In this document: positions 18,513 through 26,383 of the stretch, piece by piece
Layout: each line of letters begins with the position of its first letter
Position numbering within the stretch: the stretch's first letter is position 1
Origin: Albidovulum sp. bin36
GTDB lineage: Bacteria > Pseudomonadota > Alphaproteobacteria > Rhodobacterales > Rhodobacteraceae
DNA length: 64,000 bases
Assembly: GCA_002238565.1 (NCBI GenBank)
Contig: MPMP01000003.1
Span: forward strand, 1 to 64,000
Reading direction: 5' to 3'
The notes under the pieces: model-generated
Told to the model about the DNA's origin: nothing
Database searches by the model: none
What the model saw: only the letters and a program-made list of their open reading frames with translations
Made by a program: the position numbers and the translations under genes

Positions 18513-18710
18513 GTGAAGCTTCTGATCGACGAATGCCTGAGCCCCACCCTGGCGGGCATGGTGCGCGAGCTCGGGTTCCCGGAATCCACGCATATAACAC
18601 TGCTAGGCTTTCGATCCCGGCAGGACTGGGTGTTCGTCCAACGGGTACGGCGCTTCCCGGGGATGGCGAAGAGCGAGCTGTTGGCGGGCATGCCCACGCC
18701 GCCAGCGATG
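18513..18710 (+). pseudogene. DUF5615 PIN-like toxin, N-terminal fragment
   Basis: Reading from the GTG whose G is at 18512-18513, the product begins MKLLIDECLSPTLAGMV and continues through ESTHITLLGFRSRQDWVFVQ, the typical start of DUF5615 PIN-like proteins, with the first acidic pair D-E of the active site. After about 43 residues the similarity stops and unrelated, proline- and arginine-rich sequence follows, so the catalytic C-terminus is lost. The frame just upstream (to 18516) overlaps it by four bases and contains FHLSEAQIELATFYARAYP, possibly the end of the matching antitoxin. Confidence 0.6.
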
Positions 18711-18795
18711 TCTAGACGTGCGGGCGCCAGCCGAGACGCCCACCGAATACCTCAATCACGGGTTCACGGTGAGCTTGGGGCGCGAGGGTTGACAT

Positions 18796-18837
18796 GTCCT
18801 CTATATTTTCATTTTCTCGTACGGATTACTAGAGGAC
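18796..18837. promoter_or_regulatory. Inverted repeat GTCCTCT...AGAGGAC before the 18841 gene
   Basis: Two perfect 7-base arms, at 18796-18802 and 18831-18837, are separated by 28 AT-rich bases. The right arm overlaps the GAGGA ribosome site of the gene at 18841. A protein bound here would block translation or transcription, so an autoregulatory operator is plausible. It might also be a simple mRNA hairpin covering the ribosome site. Confidence 0.4.
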
Positions 18838-18840
18838 GCT

Positions 18841-19419
18841 ATGCCCGACATTTCCATTGAGCAATCGACCTTTGAGCGGCTTCAGCGCCATGCGAGGCCG
18901 CTTGTGGACACGACAGACACGGTCGTCAATCGAGCTTTGGACGCGCTGGAGAATCATGGCAAGGGTGTTGCTTCACTTGGAGAAAACTCGTCTACCTCGG
19001 AGCATCTCGTTGACCCTCTAAATTTACCGAACCTAACGCATACCAAGGTTTTGGATGCTTCGCTAGACGGACAACGTGTTACCAAAGCGAACTGGAACTT
19101 GTTACTCGATAAGCTCCTGATCCGTGCAATGAAGCAACTCAGGGACCTTGACGAGTTGCACCGACTCTTCCGCGTGAACATGGTGCAAGGCTGTAAGGAA
19201 GATGAGGGCTACCGGCATATTGCCGAGATCAACGTTTGGGTTCAGCGGCTGTCCGCGAACAATGCATGTGGAGCGCTCGTGATCGCTGCACAGCGCCTCA
19301 GACTTGAGCTCCAAGTCGACTTCATGTGGCGAGACCGAGAAGGTGCGGCTTGTCCTGGCGAAAAGGCCCGACTTCATATACCAGCCACCCACTCAGGCAG
19401 CCGCGCCAAAACAGCATAG
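18841..19419 (+). CDS. SepA/T4SS-effector-like family protein of restriction loci
   Basis: A 192-residue protein. The N-terminus (EQSTFERLQRHARPLVDTTD) resembles the N-terminal part of proteins annotated as 'T4SS effector SepA family', which I recall next to restriction genes and which may be DNA-binding. A central SLTHT-like LTHTKVLDASLDG and a C-terminal domain (residues 110-175, EDEGYRHIAEINVWVQ to LQVDFMWRD) follow. The gene is intact, with a GAGGA ribosome site, although almost everything around it is broken. The family assignment is from memory and function is unknown; a link to the adjacent type I restriction ruin is likely from position. Confidence 0.5.
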   Translation: MPDISIEQSTFERLQRHARPLVDTTDTVVNRALDALENHGKGVASLGENSSTSEHLVDPLNLPNLTHTKVLDASLDGQRVTKANWNLLLDKLLIRAMKQLRDLDELHRLFRVNMVQGCKEDEGYRHIAEINVWVQRLSANNACGALVIAAQRLRLELQVDFMWRDREGAACPGEKARLHIPATHSGSRAKTA

Positions 19420-19531
19420 TCTAGCCGTCTCGGTTGCAGGTGAACTGTTCTGAGCTCTGAGAGACTAGGAAGCCTAAGAGTTTGTTCCTAAAGTCGGCAA
19501 ATTATCTATATATTGGACAAGTTACAAATAT

Positions 19532-19558
19532 TACCACAAAAACCGACAATATGTGGTA
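19532..19558. promoter_or_regulatory. TACCACA...TGTGGTA palindrome
   Basis: Perfect inverted 7-mers at 19532-19538 and 19552-19558 have a 13-base spacer. A further half site TTGTGGTA lies about 40 bases downstream near 19592. The surrounding DNA is AT-rich and lies just before the hsdM fragment. This looks like a two-and-a-half-site operator for a dimeric regulator. No regulator gene remains in the island. Confidence 0.4.
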
Positions 19559-19628
19559 TTTTGATTCAAGCTCTAAGGTCGGACTCCCGCCATTTGTGGT
19601 AGAGCTCCGAGGGCATAAAGGGAGTCGT

Positions 19629-19925
19629 ATGGCACGAGGAAGATCACGAGTGCCGCAGTCCGGCAGCGGCGAGAAGGGCGCCTACGCCGACGTGCCCGGC
19701 ATCTGCAAGAGTGCAGCGCTGGAGGAGGTCCGCAAGCACGGCCACGTGCTCACTACCGGCCGCTATGTCGGCGCGGCGCCGCAAGAGGATGACGGCGAGC
19801 CCTTCGAGGACAAGATGACGCGCCTCGTCAAGCAACTGCGCGTGCAGCAGGCCGAAGGCGTGCGGCTGGACAAGGCCATCGCCGCCAACCTCGAAGTGCT
19901 GGGATTTGGAGACGGCGGATCATGA
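19629..19925 (+). pseudogene. hsdM: Type I restriction-modification subunit HsdM, C-terminal fragment
   Basis: From about residue 15 this frame matches the C-terminal 80 residues of HsdM methyltransferases: [46 protein letters not shown] and the coiled-coil tail that contacts HsdS. The methyltransferase domain is entirely missing. The first residues ([10 protein letters not shown]) look unrelated, so a deletion junction lies near 19670. The end overlaps the next gene by four bases, as in intact type I loci. Confidence 0.8.
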
Positions 19926-20347
19926 GCATCGACACCACCTTCCTGCGGCGCTGCATCCAGACGCTGGAGACCGCGCTGGGGGAGATCGAGACGCACAAGG
20001 AGGCAAACGACATCCTCTACGACATCTACCGCGCCGCCTGCGTCAAGGAGTTCGAGCTGGTTCTGGAGCAGAGCGGCAAGCTGCTGCGCAAGCGCCTCGC
20101 GGCCTTCTTCGCCAGCAACCGGCAGGCGGACCGCCTCGCCTTCAAGGACCTCTTCCGCCACGCGGCGAGGCACGGGCTGATAGAGCCCGAGGCGGTCGAG
20201 CGCTGGCTCCGCTACCGCGACAATCGCAATGACGCAGCGCACAACTACGGCACGGATTTCGCAGAAGCCACGCTCAAGCTGCTGCCGGCCTTCGTCGCAG
20301 ACGCGAAGGCACTGGCCGCCATGATCGAGGCGGCGGACGATGGCTGA
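19922..20347 (+). CDS. HEPN protein, nucleotidyltransferase substrate-binding (HI0074/HepT-like)
   Basis: A 141-residue, all-helical HEPN-domain protein of the HI0074 family. The HEPN motif is visible as RNDAAH (R-x4-H) followed by NYG near residue 103. Such proteins pair with the minimal nucleotidyltransferase encoded next to them; in studied HepT-MntA pairs the HEPN protein is an RNase toxin silenced by AMP addition. The start overlaps the hsdM fragment (ATGA) and the end overlaps the nucleotidyltransferase by eight bases, an order (hsdM-HEPN-NT-hsdS) seen in type I restriction loci. It looks intact. Confidence 0.85.
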   Translation: MSIDTTFLRRCIQTLETALGEIETHKEANDILYDIYRAACVKEFELVLEQSGKLLRKRLAAFFASNRQADRLAFKDLFRHAARHGLIEPEAVERWLRYRDNRNDAAHNYGTDFAEATLKLLPAFVADAKALAAMIEAADDG

Positions 20348-20756
20348 CCGGCTCCGCCTGCAGCCGAAGCACCGCGAGGTGCTGGAAGCGCTATTGCGGG
20401 AGTACCTGCCCGATGTCGATGTCTGGGCCTACGGCAGCCGCGTAAGCGGGAAGAGCCACGACGGCAGCGACCTCGACCTGGTGCTGCGCGGGCCGGGCCT
20501 CTCGGAGATTCCGATTGGTCAACTGGGGGACTTCGAGGAGGCGGTGCGGGAGTCGACCATCCCCTTCCTCGTCGAGGCACGCGACTGGGCGCGCCTGCCG
20601 GAGCGGTTTCACCGCGAAATCGAGCGCAATCATGTGGTGTTGGAAGCTAATGCAAGCTCAAACACAGAGAACAACGGTTGGATATCACTCCGACTTGGCG
20701 ACGATTGTGCCAAAATTGGCAGTGGAGCAACACCACGCGACGGTAAAGATGCCTAA
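20340..20756 (+). CDS. MntA-like nucleotidyltransferase fused in frame to an HsdS N-terminus
   Basis: Residues 1-105 are a minimal nucleotidyltransferase (HI0073/MntA type) with GSRVSG followed by HDGSDLDLV, which provides the metal-binding aspartates. Instead of stopping after IERNHVVLE, the frame runs on into NNGWISLRLGDDCAKIGSG and ATPRDGKDA, the characteristic beginning of a type I specificity subunit HsdS. A TAA then ends it; beyond it the same frame still reads LAVGSISLIS, like the next HsdS strand, until the IS at 20809. So hsdS is broken by a nonsense codon and an insertion, and its first 30 codons are now a tail on the nucleotidyltransferase. Confidence 0.8.
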   Translation: MADRLRLQPKHREVLEALLREYLPDVDVWAYGSRVSGKSHDGSDLDLVLRGPGLSEIPIGQLGDFEEAVRESTIPFLVEARDWARLPERFHREIERNHVVLEANASSNTENNGWISLRLGDDCAKIGSGATPRDGKDA

Positions 20757-20808
20757 CTTGCAGTTGGGTCCATTTCCCTAATTAGTGCTCGGTCAAAAAA
20801 CTCTTAAC

Positions 20809-20843
20809 TTTTCCTGATTACTATTCTGAGTAAGTTGAATTTT
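20809..20843 (+). repeat. Left terminal inverted repeat of IS copy 2
   Basis: It begins TTTTCCTGATTACTATTCTG and ends in GAATTTT. Its reverse complement aligns with 22070-22103 with one single-base gap and about eight mismatches. The same end, with a few changes, closes IS copy 1 at 17749-17783. Confidence 0.65.
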
Positions 20844-21110
20844 GGCCGCGCCGCTCGCGGATTCACCGCCTGAAATCCTGGATAGCCTAGTACGGAAAGC
20901 TTTTTCGAGACCGGATCCGCCGATACGGCGCCCGGGAGCGCGGCCGGGCGCATCGTCCGGGCGGATTCGCGGTCTTCAGGAGTGAGTTGGCGGGCCGGTC
21001 CCGCCGAGGCGCCCCGGATTCAGCGGCTGTAGCGCGCCGCTAGCCTTCAAGCCGCCCGGCGGTCCCTTGCGGAGCAGCTTCTCCGGGATCGGCGGCGTGC
21101 GGGCCGCCGC

Positions 21111-21994
21111 TTAGGCGAAGCGCGGCACCATGCTCGGCAGGTCGTAGCGGCGGTTGAACCGGTACTCGAACTCGCTCAGGTATCGCTGCGCGTACTTGCC
21201 CTTCATGGAATGGTGGGTGCTCCGAAGCGCCGTCTCGGCGTTGCCGATGACGGTGTTCAGCCAGACGAATTCCTTGACGCGAACGGAAACCTTCCCGCCG
21301 CCGGTAACGACCGGGGCGTGCAGGCAGCCGGCGGTGGCAACCGCGCCGAAGCAGTGCAGGCCGTCGCTGTTGACCTTGCTTCCCGGGCGACGCTCCGGCG
21401 GCACCAGCTCTCGATCGCCTTCAGGCGGAAGCCGGCCACCACCTGGAGCTTGATCCTGTGCGGCAGCCAATCCTCCGTCGTCTCCAGGGCCGCCACGAAC
21501 GGAGTCTTCCCTTCCGCCCCGCGCGCCCGTTTGCCTTCCCGGACCCCGCCGAGATGCACGTCGTCGACCTGGACCTGGCCCGCGAGCGGCTTCTCGTCCT
21601 CGCGCTACATCATCGCCTGCATGATCTTGTGCTTCATGCGCCAGACCGCGTTGTAGGACACGCCGATCTTGCGCATGAGATCCATCGCCGAAATGCCCTT
21701 CTTGCCCTGCGTAATCAGGAAAATGGCCTGGAACCAGGTCGAGAGCGGAAGCTTCGTGTGCTCCAACAGCGTTTCGGCGGTGACAGACGTCTGTCGCCCG
21801 CACCCGGCGCACTGCCGCAGGTCCCTATGCTCGAGCCGGCAGTGCTTCGCGCAGCCGCAGGAGGGGCAATTGAATCCGGAGGGCCATCGCAGCTTCGCCA
21901 GCGCTTCGGCGCATTTCTCCTCCGTGCCGAAGTCCTCCAGGAACATTGTGATGCTCATTCCTTTCTGGAACTGGACTAGGTTTCTCTTCGCCAT
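21111..21994 (-). pseudogene. IS1595-family transposase, copy 2, disrupted by TAG
   Basis: From the ATG at 21994 the product has the zinc ribbon CPSCGCAKHC...CAGCGRQTSVTAET, then the helix-turn-helix-like region ISAMDLMRKIGVSYNAVWRM, and stops at a TAG right after KIMQAMM (21605). Copy 1 has GGG there. The catalytic part follows downstream (VDDVHLGG, NSDGLHCFGAV, WLNTVIGN, HHSMKGKYAQRYLSEFEYRF), with further frame changes in the middle and an early end at MVPRFA. The zinc ribbon and DDE/N core place it in the IS1595 (ISXO2-like) family. Confidence 0.85.
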
Positions 21995-22069
21995 GGATTC
22001 TCACGGAGTGCTTTTTCCGCACCCCTGTTTATACTCTTAATGTTCCTGACTTGCGAGTTATGTTCGCAT

Positions 22070-22103
22070 AAAATTCATTTAATCAGGCTAGTAGTCAGGA
22101 AAA
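22070..22103 (+). repeat. Right terminal inverted repeat of IS copy 2
   Basis: It begins AAAATTCATTTAATCAGG and ends GTAGTCAGGAAAA. It is the partner of 20809-20843 and marks the transposase-start side of the element. This end is missing from copy 1. Confidence 0.65.
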
Positions 22104-22651
22104 TTTTTTGAAGAAACGCCGCCCGCACGGGCGTTCCGATTGCAATTTGGGGACTGCAGGGCTATCGGCGTTCTCGTCCGCGGCGCCGGTATCGCCCCCT
22201 GAGAGAAGCGGAGCCACATTGTAAATCGGCGCGGCTCAGCCGGCAAGTCGGTTGATCCTGCGGACAGCGTTCGTCGAGCGCGCTTGCGGTCCCATCGAAA
22301 CAATCCCATTCGTCCTCTCGGCGCCAAAGAATGGCGGAGAAATGCCGGGGCGCCGGGACTTTCGTTTGTTTCCCCGCGATACGCCGCCGATTGGATACCG
22401 GCAAACCCGTCGTACAATCGATAAATTTTCGTAAGACCGCGTCGATTCCTCGCCTGGAAGCCTTTTCAGCTATGGCCGCTGAAACTAAAAGGACGGCGAA
22501 GCGTTGAATCCGGGACTCCGGTCGGCGATCCGTATCCGCATCGTCGAATTACGCGAATGAACCGGCTGAACATGTCGGCAAGAAGTCGAATTCCCGAAAG
22601 CCTCGGGCAAGCCATCCGCCGCGGAAAGCAGACAAGGAACGGAGTATTGAA
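22104..22651. other. Gap of about 0.55 kb between the IS and the MaoC gene
   Basis: No frame shows recognisable homology and nothing resembles the continuation of hsdS, so DNA was probably lost on this side of the island. A GGAG ribosome site and presumably a promoter for the MaoC gene lie at the right end. Confidence 0.4.
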
Positions 22652-23086
22652 ATGAGCGAATTCCATGTTGCAATCGGTGAAACAGCGACATTTTCGAAAA
22701 CTGTTTCGGAATCCGACGTCTACATGTTTGCGGGCATTACGGGCGATTTGTCGCCTAATCACGTCGATGAATCCTATATGCGGAAATCGAGCTTCGGAAA
22801 ACGCATGGCGCACGGCGCCCTTCTCGTCGGGTATATGTCGACGGCCTCGACGCTAGCGATTTCTCATACTCGGTTCGCTGACGAAACCGCTGTTTCGGCC
22901 GGTTACGACAGAGTGCGATTTATACGGCCCGTCTTTCTCGGGGACACTATTACCGTTCACTACGAGGTCGAGAAATTGGAACCCGAAAGGCGAAGATCGG
23001 TTGCTGACATAAGGGTAACGAACCAAGACGGCGAAATCGTGGCGGCGGCAAAGCACATCCTCCAATGGGTGCCCAACGAGACCTGA
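22652..23086 (+). CDS. MaoC-like (R)-enoyl-CoA hydratase
   Basis: A 144-residue single hot-dog domain. The hydratase signature is clear: AGITGDLSPNHVDESYM supplies the catalytic Asp and His (D-x4-H), followed by FGKRMAHGALLVGY. Such enzymes hydrate short or medium trans-2-enoyl-CoA to the (R)-3-hydroxyacyl-CoA. The gene is followed after 3 bp by an SDR, so the pair could carry out consecutive hydration and oxidation of an acyl-CoA. The substrate is not readable from sequence. Confidence 0.9.
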   Translation: MSEFHVAIGETATFSKTVSESDVYMFAGITGDLSPNHVDESYMRKSSFGKRMAHGALLVGYMSTASTLAISHTRFADETAVSAGYDRVRFIRPVFLGDTITVHYEVEKLEPERRRSVADIRVTNQDGEIVAAAKHILQWVPNET

Positions 23087-23089
23087 ACC

Positions 23090-23821
23090 ATGAGTTTTGA
23101 ACTTGAAGGCCAAACCGCGATCGTAACAGGCGCGGCGCGAGGCATTGGCTTGGCGATTTCTCGACGGCTCGCCGAGCTTGGAGCAAGAGTTTCCTGTTGG
23201 GATGCGGACCCGACTCCCGTCAGGAATGATCCGTCTTTTAGCCATTGGATAGAAGCTGACGTTACTAGCGAGATTTCCGTCGCCAATGCATTCGACCAGA
23301 GTCTTGCGGCTCTTGGCAACGTATCCATACTTATCGCCAATGCCGGCATTAACGGGCCGACCAAGCCAGCTTGGGAATACGCGCTTGAAGAGTGGAACAG
23401 CGTGATAGAAGTCGATCTGACCGGCGTGTTCATTACCGTGATGGCGGGCGTAAGGCACATGCGCACGACGGGTTTCGGTCGCGTTGTCATTATCGCCTCT
23501 GTCGCCGGCAAGGAGGGCAATCCCGGCGCATGCGCCTACGGCGCGGCGAAAGCGGGAGCTATCGGATTCGCGAAGGGATTGGCCCGCGAGCTTCAGCCAT
23601 CGGACATATTGGTCAACTGCGTTGCGCCTTCCATGACCGCCACCGACCTTATGAAGGGCATGACCGCGGACTATATCGCCGACAAGCGAAGCAAGGTTCC
23701 GATGAACCGCCTATGCTCGGTCGAGGAAATCGCCGATATGACGGCGTGGGCCGCCAGCCCGCGCTGTTCGTTCACAACCGGCCAAGTATTCGATGTAACC
23801 GGAGGACGCGCAACCTATTGA
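23090..23821 (+). CDS. Short-chain dehydrogenase/reductase (FabG-like)
   Basis: A classical SDR of 243 residues. The cofactor motif TGAARGIG is at residues 13-20, IANAGING is the NAG strand, the catalytic Ser lies in VVIIASVAG and Tyr-Lys in AYGAAKAG. The C-terminal FTTGQVFDVTGGR is typical of the 3-oxoacyl reductase branch. It is tightly linked to the MaoC hydratase upstream. An Asp or similar after the second strand (CWDADP) suggests NAD(H) preference, which is inference. Confidence 0.92.
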   Translation: MSFELEGQTAIVTGAARGIGLAISRRLAELGARVSCWDADPTPVRNDPSFSHWIEADVTSEISVANAFDQSLAALGNVSILIANAGINGPTKPAWEYALEEWNSVIEVDLTGVFITVMAGVRHMRTTGFGRVVIIASVAGKEGNPGACAYGAAKAGAIGFAKGLARELQPSDILVNCVAPSMTATDLMKGMTADYIADKRSKVPMNRLCSVEEIADMTAWAASPRCSFTTGQVFDVTGGRATY

Positions 23822-24734
23822 CATGTCTTGGGACGCAAGATCTCCAGTGCGATCCCCGTGCAATTCGCAAAAGGCATCCGACCGGACCACCGCGATTTCG
23901 AAGCGGAAATCAATACCGTATCGTATCGAACGCATGGCATCGGACTCGCGCGACCGAATACGTCGGTTTCCGGCAAAAGATCGAGCAAAGCGATTATCGG
24001 ATAGGACTTTCCCTGTCTTCGAACCATAGAATTCATCGAACGGGACTTTTTTGCAGCAGCAGCGAATCTACGTTCAAACCTCGGCTGAGCAGCCCGATGC
24101 CTGCCGACGTTATTCCTTCGCTCAGGGCTTTCAGCTACCGGCAAATGCCTCGTCGAAGGTGGACAGCTGTTGTCCGATCGCTGCCCGGCAATTCAAGATT
24201 CGATGCAACTCGTCACTCCCGCGGAGGCAATGCGCGCGGCTGGCAAACTCCGCCCGCGCACATCCATAGGCGTTTCGAACGGAATGGGGGCAGCCCGCCC
24301 CGCTCGAACGAATTCGTCGAATTGCCGAATCGAATTGCAATGTCCCGAAGTCCCCGAATTCCGGTCGGACAGGCGAGATTCGCCTTCGCTAAAATCCTAA
24401 GCCGCAAATCTTGGTCGGGCGGATTTCCTCGATTGGAAGGTCCGCCGGTTCCGGCGGGACAATCCGAAAAGTGAGATCCGCGCCAATCGCTGCAATGCAT
24501 GGGAACGGCGTAAAATCGGGCCCGATCGCCGCCTTTGCGCTCGCAGCGCCTCCAACGCTCGCGGCGAACGGAAACTCCCTGCTATAAATATTGGCAAGCC
24601 GCCGAATGGAAGTTTCGAGGGCGTCCGGTTTCCTCGCGGCAGAACGCTATTGACAAACTCGATCTCATTGAGCTACTGCCTGATGTTTCGCCGCAGCCGG
24701 AATTCGCGAGTCGGCTGCGCTCAAGGGAGCTCGC
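23822..24734. other. 0.9-kb gap between the SDR and the first Liv operon
   Basis: Several overlapping short frames exist but none gives a recognisable protein, and base composition is uneven. The right end must hold the promoter of the transporter operon starting at 24735. I see no terminator with a T-run after the SDR gene. Confidence 0.4.
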
Positions 24735-25469
24735 ATGCTGAAAATTCAAGGAGTTGAAACCGGCTACGGTCGGCTGCAGATTCTTCGCGGTATCGACTTG
24801 CACGTACCAGATGGAGGAATCGTCGCGCTCCTTGGCGGAAACGGCACCGGCAAGTCCACGCTTCTGAAAGCCATTTCAGGACTTTTGCGCGTATGGTCCG
24901 GGTCAATCGAATTCAACGGCAAGCCTATTCACAATCGGAGGCCAAACGAAATCGTCAAGGCGGGGCTGGTTCAAGTTACCCAGGGGAAGGATTCCTACCC
25001 GGGGCTCACGGTCGAAGAGAACTTGAAGCTCGGAGCGCACAGCAGGAGCGATCGGGCCAAAATCAAGGAAGACCTCGAGCGCATCTACGAATTTTTTCCG
25101 ATCCTCAGGGAGCGGCGCAAGCAAATGGCGGGGCTGCTGTCCGGCGGGCAGATACAGATGCTCGTCATCGGACGCGGACTAATGGCCGCGCCGAAAATGA
25201 TCATGCTCGACGAGCCGTCCGCGGCGCTCGCTCCTCTTGTGGTTCTGGACATTTTCCGGCAGATTAACAAAATCAGGGCTGAGCTGGGAACAACGATTCT
25301 GATCGTGGAGCAAAACGTTAGAATGGCCCTTCTTCTAGCCGAGTACGGCTACGTAATTCACGACGGGCGAATACATATCGAGGGGAATGCAGCAGATATG
25401 ATCCACGATGAGAATGTCCGCCACGCCTATCTCGGCGGAACGGTCGTAGAATCGGCCGGCGAACTATGA
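24735..25469 (+). CDS. livF: Liv-type ABC transporter ATPase (LivF)
   Basis: An ABC ATPase of 244 residues of the branched-chain amino acid/amide (HAAT) type. Walker A reads LGGNGTGKST at residues 33-42, the signature is LLSGGQIQML near 135, and Walker B MIMLDEPSAAL follows. The LivF branch is indicated by short length and the VEENLKLGAH region. Its last codons overlap the permease start (ATGA). It is the first gene of a five-gene set: LivF, LivH, binding protein, LivM, LivG. Confidence 0.92.
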   Translation: MLKIQGVETGYGRLQILRGIDLHVPDGGIVALLGGNGTGKSTLLKAISGLLRVWSGSIEFNGKPIHNRRPNEIVKAGLVQVTQGKDSYPGLTVEENLKLGAHSRSDRAKIKEDLERIYEFFPILRERRKQMAGLLSGGQIQMLVIGRGLMAAPKMIMLDEPSAALAPLVVLDIFRQINKIRAELGTTILIVEQNVRMALLLAEYGYVIHDGRIHIEGNAADMIHDENVRHAYLGGTVVESAGEL

Positions 25470-26350
25470 TCGTCGACTTCCTCGTCGTCGGGTTCTCGAT
25501 CGGCTTGGTCTACGCGATCGTAGCGCTCGGCATCTCGCTGATCTATTCCGGATTGGACATCGTGCATTTCGCTCACGGCGAATTCGTCATGTTCGGCGCG
25601 TTCTTCGGCCTGGTGCTCGTCAACGACAGCGGCCTCAACTATCCGATCTCTATTTTTCTGGCGATGATATTCGCGGGTCTGATGGGCGTTTTTGTCGAGC
25701 GCGTCTTTTACCGGCGCCTTACGTCGAAGGGCGGCGGCTATACCGTGGCGGGCATGGGCATGATCATCTGCGGTTTCGGAATGGCGATCATCCTGCAGAA
25801 CGTCGCGTTCCTGATTTGGGGGGCCGAGGGCCACGCGATTCAAGTGGATTTCGGCACGCCGCTGAAAATCGGAACGGTCAACCTGCCGAAATCCTATCTT
25901 TGGATTTTGTGCGTTTCCGTCACGCTGATGGCGGTGCTGCACTTTTTTCTCAAGCACACGAAAGCTGGACTGGCTATTCGCGCCGTCGCCGCGAACAAGG
26001 ACATCGCCTACTTGATGGGCATCAACGTGCCGCTGATGATTTCCCTGATTTTCGGACTGGCCTGCGGGCTTGCGGCGGTCGGCGGCGTGCTGATCGGGCC
26101 GATTAACTACGTTCAGGTGGAAATGGGATACCTGATTCTGATCAAGGCGTTCGCCGCGGCCGTGGTTGGCGGCTTCGGATCGCTGCCGGGCGCCATTCTG
26201 GGCGGTCTCATGGTTGGAATTTTCGAAACTCTCGGCGCAGCCTATATTTCCGGCAGCCACAAGGACATCTACGCGTTTCTCTTGTTGATCGCAGTGCTGG
26301 TCATCAAGCCGACCGGCCTTCTCGGGCAATTGGCAAAATCGAAGGCCTAA
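25466..26350 (+). CDS. livH: Liv-type ABC permease (LivH)
   Basis: An integral membrane permease of 294 residues with about eight hydrophobic segments. Typical LivH features are ALGISLIYSGLDIVHFAHGE near the start and the GFGSLPGAILGGLMVGIFE loop near residue 235 that contacts the ATPase. It forms the channel with the LivM homologue at 27652. Start and stop are coupled to livF. Confidence 0.93.
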   Translation: MIVDFLVVGFSIGLVYAIVALGISLIYSGLDIVHFAHGEFVMFGAFFGLVLVNDSGLNYPISIFLAMIFAGLMGVFVERVFYRRLTSKGGGYTVAGMGMIICGFGMAIILQNVAFLIWGAEGHAIQVDFGTPLKIGTVNLPKSYLWILCVSVTLMAVLHFFLKHTKAGLAIRAVAANKDIAYLMGINVPLMISLIFGLACGLAAVGGVLIGPINYVQVEMGYLILIKAFAAAVVGGFGSLPGAILGGLMVGIFETLGAAYISGSHKDIYAFLLLIAVLVIKPTGLLGQLAKSKA

Positions 26351-26383
26351 ATCATAGTTTCTTCTCAAATAGGAGGTTGTAAA

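Larger units (their letters stand above)
20809..22103 (-). mobile_element. IS1595-like insertion element, copy 2, with terminal repeats
   Basis: The element is about 1295 bp. Imperfect terminal inverted repeats of 34-35 bp are visible at 20809-20843 and 22070-22103; read outwards both end in TCAGGAAAA, and inwards both reach AAAATTCA. It carries a defective transposase on the minus strand and splits the hsdS remnant from whatever followed. I could not find a direct target duplication. Short TCAAAAAA tracts outside both repeats leave the exact ends uncertain by about 20 bp. Confidence 0.7.

Noticed and set aside
20800-22040. ACTCTTAA at 20800-20807 and 22033-22040 as an 8-bp target duplication of IS copy 2
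   Set aside because: The terminal inverted repeats place the right end at 22103, so the second 8-mer lies inside the element; the match is probably coincidental.
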